Made by a program: the position numbers and the translations under genes. This document shows, piece after piece, positions 60,585-64,000 of a stretch of DNA of 64,000 nt. Positions within the stretch are counted from its first letter, which is position 1; every line of letters begins with the position of its first letter. The stretch is from Gammaproteobacteria bacterium (lineage in GTDB: Bacteria > Pseudomonadota > Gammaproteobacteria > JAUZRS01), in NCBI GenBank assembly GCA_030949385.1, contig JAUZSP010000001.1, positions 1 through 64,000 of the forward strand. Direction: 5' to 3'. The notes under the pieces were generated by a model. It was not told the origin of the DNA. It saw nothing but the letters and a program-made list of their open reading frames with translations, and made no database searches.

Positions 60585-61973
60585 ATGAAGATTGCCATCA
60601 AGAATTTGGGAGCAATAAAACAGGCTGAATTTACCCTTGGTGATTTAACGATCATTTGTGGCAGTAATAACACGGGTAAGACCTATGTAACTTATGCGGT
60701 ATTCGGTTTTTTATCGTTCTGGCGCGAGGTGGTTTCGATCAAAGTTAAAGAGGCTGAGGTGAATCAACTGCTGAATGATGGGGTTGTTGAGCTGAACATA
60801 CAGCCCTATCTGGATGACGCTCAACAGACCTTAGAGCGGGGTTGCGTGTTGTTTACCGAAAAATTGTCTCGTGTGTTTGCCGCTTCAGTTGAACATTTTA
60901 AAGAGAGTGAGTTTAGCGTGGCACTGGGAGAGGCTGGGATTCAGCCGGTCTCTCAGTTCAAACGTACCCTTGGCGCGGCTAAAACTCAGCTGCTCTCTAT
61001 TTTGAAAAAGGAGAACTCTGCGACGGTTTCGATCTCTCTGATTGTTGAAAAAGAGAGTGTAAAAGTTCCGGTGGAGTTGATCGGTCAAATTATTGCTGAT
61101 GTGCTAAAAGAGATTGTGTACAGCGATGTTTTTCCTACCCCTTTCATCGCCAGTGCAGAGCGAACCGGAGCTGCGATTTTTAGAAAAGAGCTTGATTTTG
61201 CGCGCAACAGATTGCTTGAAGAGATGAATTCAATTGAGAAGGAAATCAATCCCTTTGAGCTGCTCGCCAAGGTCTATTCTGATTATGCCTTGCCGGTAAA
61301 GAGCAATGTGGATTTTACTCGACAGCTTGAGGGTTTGGTAAAAAAAGAGAGTTTTATTGCAAAAAACCACCCCGATATTTTGACTGATTTTGCCCATATT
61401 ATCGGTGGAAAATATGTGGTGACAAAAAATGATGAGCTTTACTACATACCCAAGGGTCAGCGGGTAAAGCTGACGATGGAGGAGAGTTCCAGCGCGGTAC
61501 GCTCATTGTTGGACATCGGTTTTTATTTAAGGCATGTGGCTCAGCCAGGTGACTTGTTAATGATCGACGAGCCGGAGCTGAATCTTCACCCTGAAAATCA
61601 GCGGCGTGTGACACGGCTGCTCTCTCGTTTGGTGAACATGGGTATAAAGGTGTTCATCACAACACACAGTGATTACATCGTTAAAGAGTTAAATACTCTG
61701 ATTATGCTCAAGCAAGAGAAGACGTACTTAAAGACGATTGCAGCAGCTGAGGGGTACAAGCAAGATGAACTTATGTCGCCTGACAAAGTGCGAGTGTACA
61801 TTGCTGAAGAGCAGCTGATGATGTTGGATGGGGCAAAAAGACGCAAGCGATGCTTGACTTTGGTAGCGGCAGAGATCAGCCCTGAGTTGGGCATTGACGC
61901 TCGCAGCTTTGATAAAACGATCAATGAGATGAATCGAGTTCAAGAGGAGATCATGTGGGGTGAGGATGAGTGA
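60585..61973 (+). CDS. Accessory ABC/OLD-like AAA ATPase inside the BREX locus
   Basis: 462 residues. Walker A is at the N-terminus ('CGSNNTGKTYVTYAVFG'). A middle insert of ~250 helical residues follows, then the ABC signature-like region ('EESSSAVRSLLDIGFY'), Walker B 'LLMIDEPELNLHPENQRR' and H-loop 'VFITTHSDYIV'. This is the SMC/RecF/OLD-like AAA_21 type. It lacks a TOPRIM domain, so it is an ATPase without an obvious nuclease. It is not part of the core BREX set; extra genes between brxC and pglX are usually separate defence or anti-restriction modules. A small reading frame overlaps its stop. Confidence 0.85.
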   Translation: MKIAIKNLGAIKQAEFTLGDLTIICGSNNTGKTYVTYAVFGFLSFWREVVSIKVKEAEVNQLLNDGVVELNIQPYLDDAQQTLERGCVLFTEKLSRVFAASVEHFKESEFSVALGEAGIQPVSQFKRTLGAAKTQLLSILKKENSATVSISLIVEKESVKVPVELIGQIIADVLKEIVYSDVFPTPFIASAERTGAAIFRKELDFARNRLLEEMNSIEKEINPFELLAKVYSDYALPVKSNVDFTRQLEGLVKKESFIAKNHPDILTDFAHIIGGKYVVTKNDELYYIPKGQRVKLTMEESSSAVRSLLDIGFYLRHVAQPGDLLMIDEPELNLHPENQRRVTRLLSRLVNMGIKVFITTHSDYIVKELNTLIMLKQEKTYLKTIAAAEGYKQDELMSPDKVRVYIAEEQLMMLDGAKRRKRCLTLVAAEISPELGIDARSFDKTINEMNRVQEEIMWGEDE

Positions 61974-62059
61974 TGAACGATGATGCCCCTGAGCGATTTT
62001 TAAAGCTTTCTTCTCCCCACCATATTCAGTTTAATCACATTGCAAGGCTCTCATTTTGA
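61973..62059 (+). CDS. Small hypothetical ORF (28 aa), possibly a gene remnant
   Basis: ATG 61973 overlaps the ATPase stop (TGATG) and the frame ends with TGA at 62057-62059, overlapping the TTG start of pglX. The peptide 'MNDDAPERFLKLSSPHHI' onwards has no recognised family. The coupling on both sides suggests a genuine short cistron or the stump of a deleted partner of the ATPase; it could also be chance. Confidence 0.3.
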   Translation: MNDDAPERFLKLSSPHHIQFNHIARLSF

Positions 62060-63865
62060 ACACTTCACAGCTCAAAAAATTCGCTCAATTTTCCCGTCGT
62101 AATTTGATGGAGCAGGTTTCACATACGTTGCGGCGGGTGTTGGCAAAGGAAAGTGCGGCTCGACGAGAGCAAGCGGCTGCGGTTAAAAAGCTGGAGGATC
62201 AAATTGCGCTGAGCGATGAGGCGGTGGTGGTGGAGCAGGTGGCTTACGTTTGGTTTAACCGTTTTTGTGCCTTGCGTTTTATGGATTTGAATCGTTACAA
62301 CCGCATTGGTCTGGTGTCGCCAGCGGAGGGCGGTACGCAGCCGGAAATTTTGGCTGAGGCGAAGATGGGACACATAGATGAGAGTGTGGTGTCTGATGAG
62401 TCGATACGGGCAAACATTTTTGCTTTATTGGGCGGTACAGCGCCGAGCCAGAACCCTCAGGCTGAGGCGTATCGTTTGTTGTTGGTGGCGGCTTGTAACG
62501 GCCACCATAAGGCGATGCCTTTTTTGTTTGAGCGGATTGATGATTACAGTGAGCTGTTGATGCCAGAGGATCTGCTTTCGGAGGGGTCTATTTTGGCGCA
62601 GACCCGTAAGGCGATGACGGCGGAGGTCTGTGACGATGTTGAGGTGATCGGTTGGCTCTATCAGTTTTACATCTCTGAGAAGAAGGATGCGGTGTTTGAT
62701 GCGCTGAAGAAGAATAAAAAAATAACTCCAGAGAACATTCCGGCAGCGACGCAGCTCTTTACCCCGCATTGGATTGTGCGTTATTTGGTGGAAAACTCCC
62801 TTGGTCGTCTTTGGATGTTGAATCGTCCTGAGTCGCGTTTGGCTGAGCAGATGGCGTATTACATTCAGCCTGAAACCGTGGAAGAGGACGTTTTACAGAT
62901 TGAGTCTGTGGAGGAGATTAAGGTGTGTGATCCGGCTTGTGGTTCGGGGCATATGCTCACTTATGCGTTTGATCTGCTTTATGCGATGTATGAGGAAGAG
63001 GGTTATGACGCGGCTGAGATTCCTGAGAAGATTTTGACAAAAAATCTGTTTGGGGTTGAGATTGATGGGCGAGCAGGGGCGTTAGCGGCTTTTGCTTTGA
63101 GTATGAAGGCGCGGGCGAAGCAGCGCCGTTTTTTCCGTAAGCAGGTGAGGCCGAACATTTGTGTGTTGAGTCCAGTTCGGTTTGCTGAGGATGAGTTGTC
63201 GGAGTATATGGATTTTATTGGCCGAGATTTGTTTACCGAGTCATTGCAAGCGACGTTGAGTCAGTTTGGGGAGGTGGATAATTTCGGTTCGCTGATTCGG
63301 CCTGTGCTTACGGATGTTAAGGGGGTTGTGCAGCTGCTGGAAACCAAGGATGTTTCTGATCAGTTGTTTCTCAAACCAACTCATGAAAAAGTGCTGCACG
63401 TTTTACAGCAGGCTGATTATTTAAGCCCTAAATACCATGTGGTGATTGCCAATCCGCCATACATGGGGAGCAAGGGGATGAATGGGCGGTTGGGTGAGTG
63501 GTTAAAAGAAAACTACCCTGATGTGAAGTCCGATCTATTTTCAGCTTTTATTGTGCGAAATACTGAAATGACTTTACCGAAAGGTCAGCTCGGTTTTATG
63601 TCACCTTTTGTTTGGATGTTTATTTCATCTTATGAAAAATTGCGCTGTTTTTTGATTGACCAGAAGACCATCACTTCACTGGTGCAGTTGGAATACTCTG
63701 GTTTTGATGGAGCAACGGTGCCAATTTGTACCTTTAACTGTGCAAAATAATCACAACCCATCTTATCGAGCTGGGTATGTTCGGTTGTCTGATTTTAAAG
63801 GTGCAGCACTTCAAGGGCCAAAATGTCTTGAAATAATTCAAGCCGCAAGAAAGGCCGGAAAATAG
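62056..63865 (+). pseudogene. pglX: BREX adenine-specific DNA methyltransferase PglX, frameshifted and truncated
   Basis: PglX methylates adenine in the BREX motif and is needed for self protection. The N-terminal 564 residues from TTG 62056 include the SAM motif 'CDPACGSGHMLTYAFDLLY' and catalytic motif 'IANPPYMGSKGMNGR'. The frame then stops at 63750. Removing one A from TTTAACTG (63733-63740) restores 'VPICTFTVQNNHNPSYRAG' and 'YVRLSDFKGAALQ', which agrees with the family, up to a stop at 63865. Type I PglX is normally ~1,200 residues, so the target-recognition half is missing here. Frameshift and truncation together suggest a dead gene unless the tail lies elsewhere. Confidence 0.85.
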
Positions 63866-63868
63866 AGT

Positions 63869-64000
63869 ATGCCTTTTCACGAGATACTTAATAAGTCCGA
63901 AAGAAAAACTCTGGAGTTTAAGCGCGACTTATCCTCACCTAAGCCCACTCTCCAAGGCCGAAATCGCTGTCGTACTGGGCAAGAAGGACTATTATCAGGC
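63869..64000 (+). CDS. Start of an AlbA_2/Schlafen-like ATP-binding protein (partial, possibly rearranged)
   Basis: The frame from ATG 63869 begins 'MPFHEILNKSERKTLEFKRD', the N-terminal pattern of AlbA_2-domain proteins (EFK motif), and is open to the window end. After 'SSPKP' the text stops looking like the family. A neighbouring frame from about 63949 reads 'LSKAEIAVVLGKKDYY', which resembles the C-terminal winged helix of such proteins. An internal deletion may have joined the two ends. It directly follows the truncated pglX. Confidence 0.45.
   Translation, partial: MPFHEILNKSERKTLEFKRDLSSPKPTLQGRNRCRTGQEGLLSG

Overview
The window looks like part of a gammaproteobacterial chromosome, probably a sulfur-metabolising one. 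The support is gene order and content: an rpfE-like gene upstream of recJ, prfB and lysS; the classic surE-pcm-yqaA-nlpD-rpoS run; trxB divergent from an alanine dehydrogenase gene, followed by ftsK; and a rhodanese plus persulfide-dioxygenase pair. Core genes are moderately GC-rich. Two accessory blocks interrupt them, and the larger one is strikingly AT-rich.

Layout. 1-717: 3' part of an rpfE-like gene. 718-25618: accessory island, bounded by a 255-bp direct repeat of the rpfE-like 3' end (462-716 and 25619-25873). It holds an IS4-family element (756-2073), a gene-poor stretch with a REP-like hairpin pair, a ~21-kb one-strand operon (2593-23681), an IS3-family element (23805-25472) and an IS1-type zinc-ribbon remnant. 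25913-33566: sdaA (with an in-frame amber codon), recJ, a PAS-GGDEF-EAL gene, prfB (with its programmed frameshift) and lysS. 33603-42131, minus strand: a 7TMR-DISM diguanylate cyclase, mtaB, an HPt-REC-REC-GGDEF protein, an HlyD-like adaptor and a large Gln-rich DUF349 protein. 42428-47385: cheY-like, smr, surE, pcm, yqaA, nlpD, rpoS. 47371-53123: vanZ-like, persulfide dioxygenase (frameshifted), rhodanese, DUF482, trxB, ald. 53145-55694: ftsK. 55797-64000: a type I BREX locus (brxA, brxB, brxC, an extra ABC-type ATPase, a broken pglX) running off the end.

The most interesting part is the 2593-23681 operon, whose genes mostly overlap by ATGA or a few bases. It encodes in order: a TerY-like vWA protein; a predicted QxK-type nuclease with a glycine-zipper tail; a Ycf46-type AAA+ ATPase carrying LRV, biotinyl/lipoyl-like and RtcR/CARF-like regions; a Card1/Can2-like CARF plus PD-(D/E)XK nuclease; a complete TerY-P triad (vWA, PP2C phosphatase, Ser/Thr kinase with zinc ribbon); an Upf1-like SF1 helicase; a protein with two RxxxxH (HEPN-like) motifs; a coiled-coil McrB-like ATPase; and a 1,325-residue DUF2357-like protein with an embedded cold-shock-like domain. 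No cas gene or CRISPR array is visible. My inference is a phosphorylation-switched, nucleotide-ligand-gated nucleic-acid defence or stress system that combines modules usually seen apart.

A recurring oddity is a +1 frameshift, usually explained by one extra A in an A-run on the coding strand. This affects several island genes, the persulfide dioxygenase gene and pglX. It may be sequencing or assembly error, replication slippage or phase variation; until resolved, the intactness of these genes is uncertain. Positions were counted by eye from the sequence, and family assignments rest on recognised motifs, not on searches.
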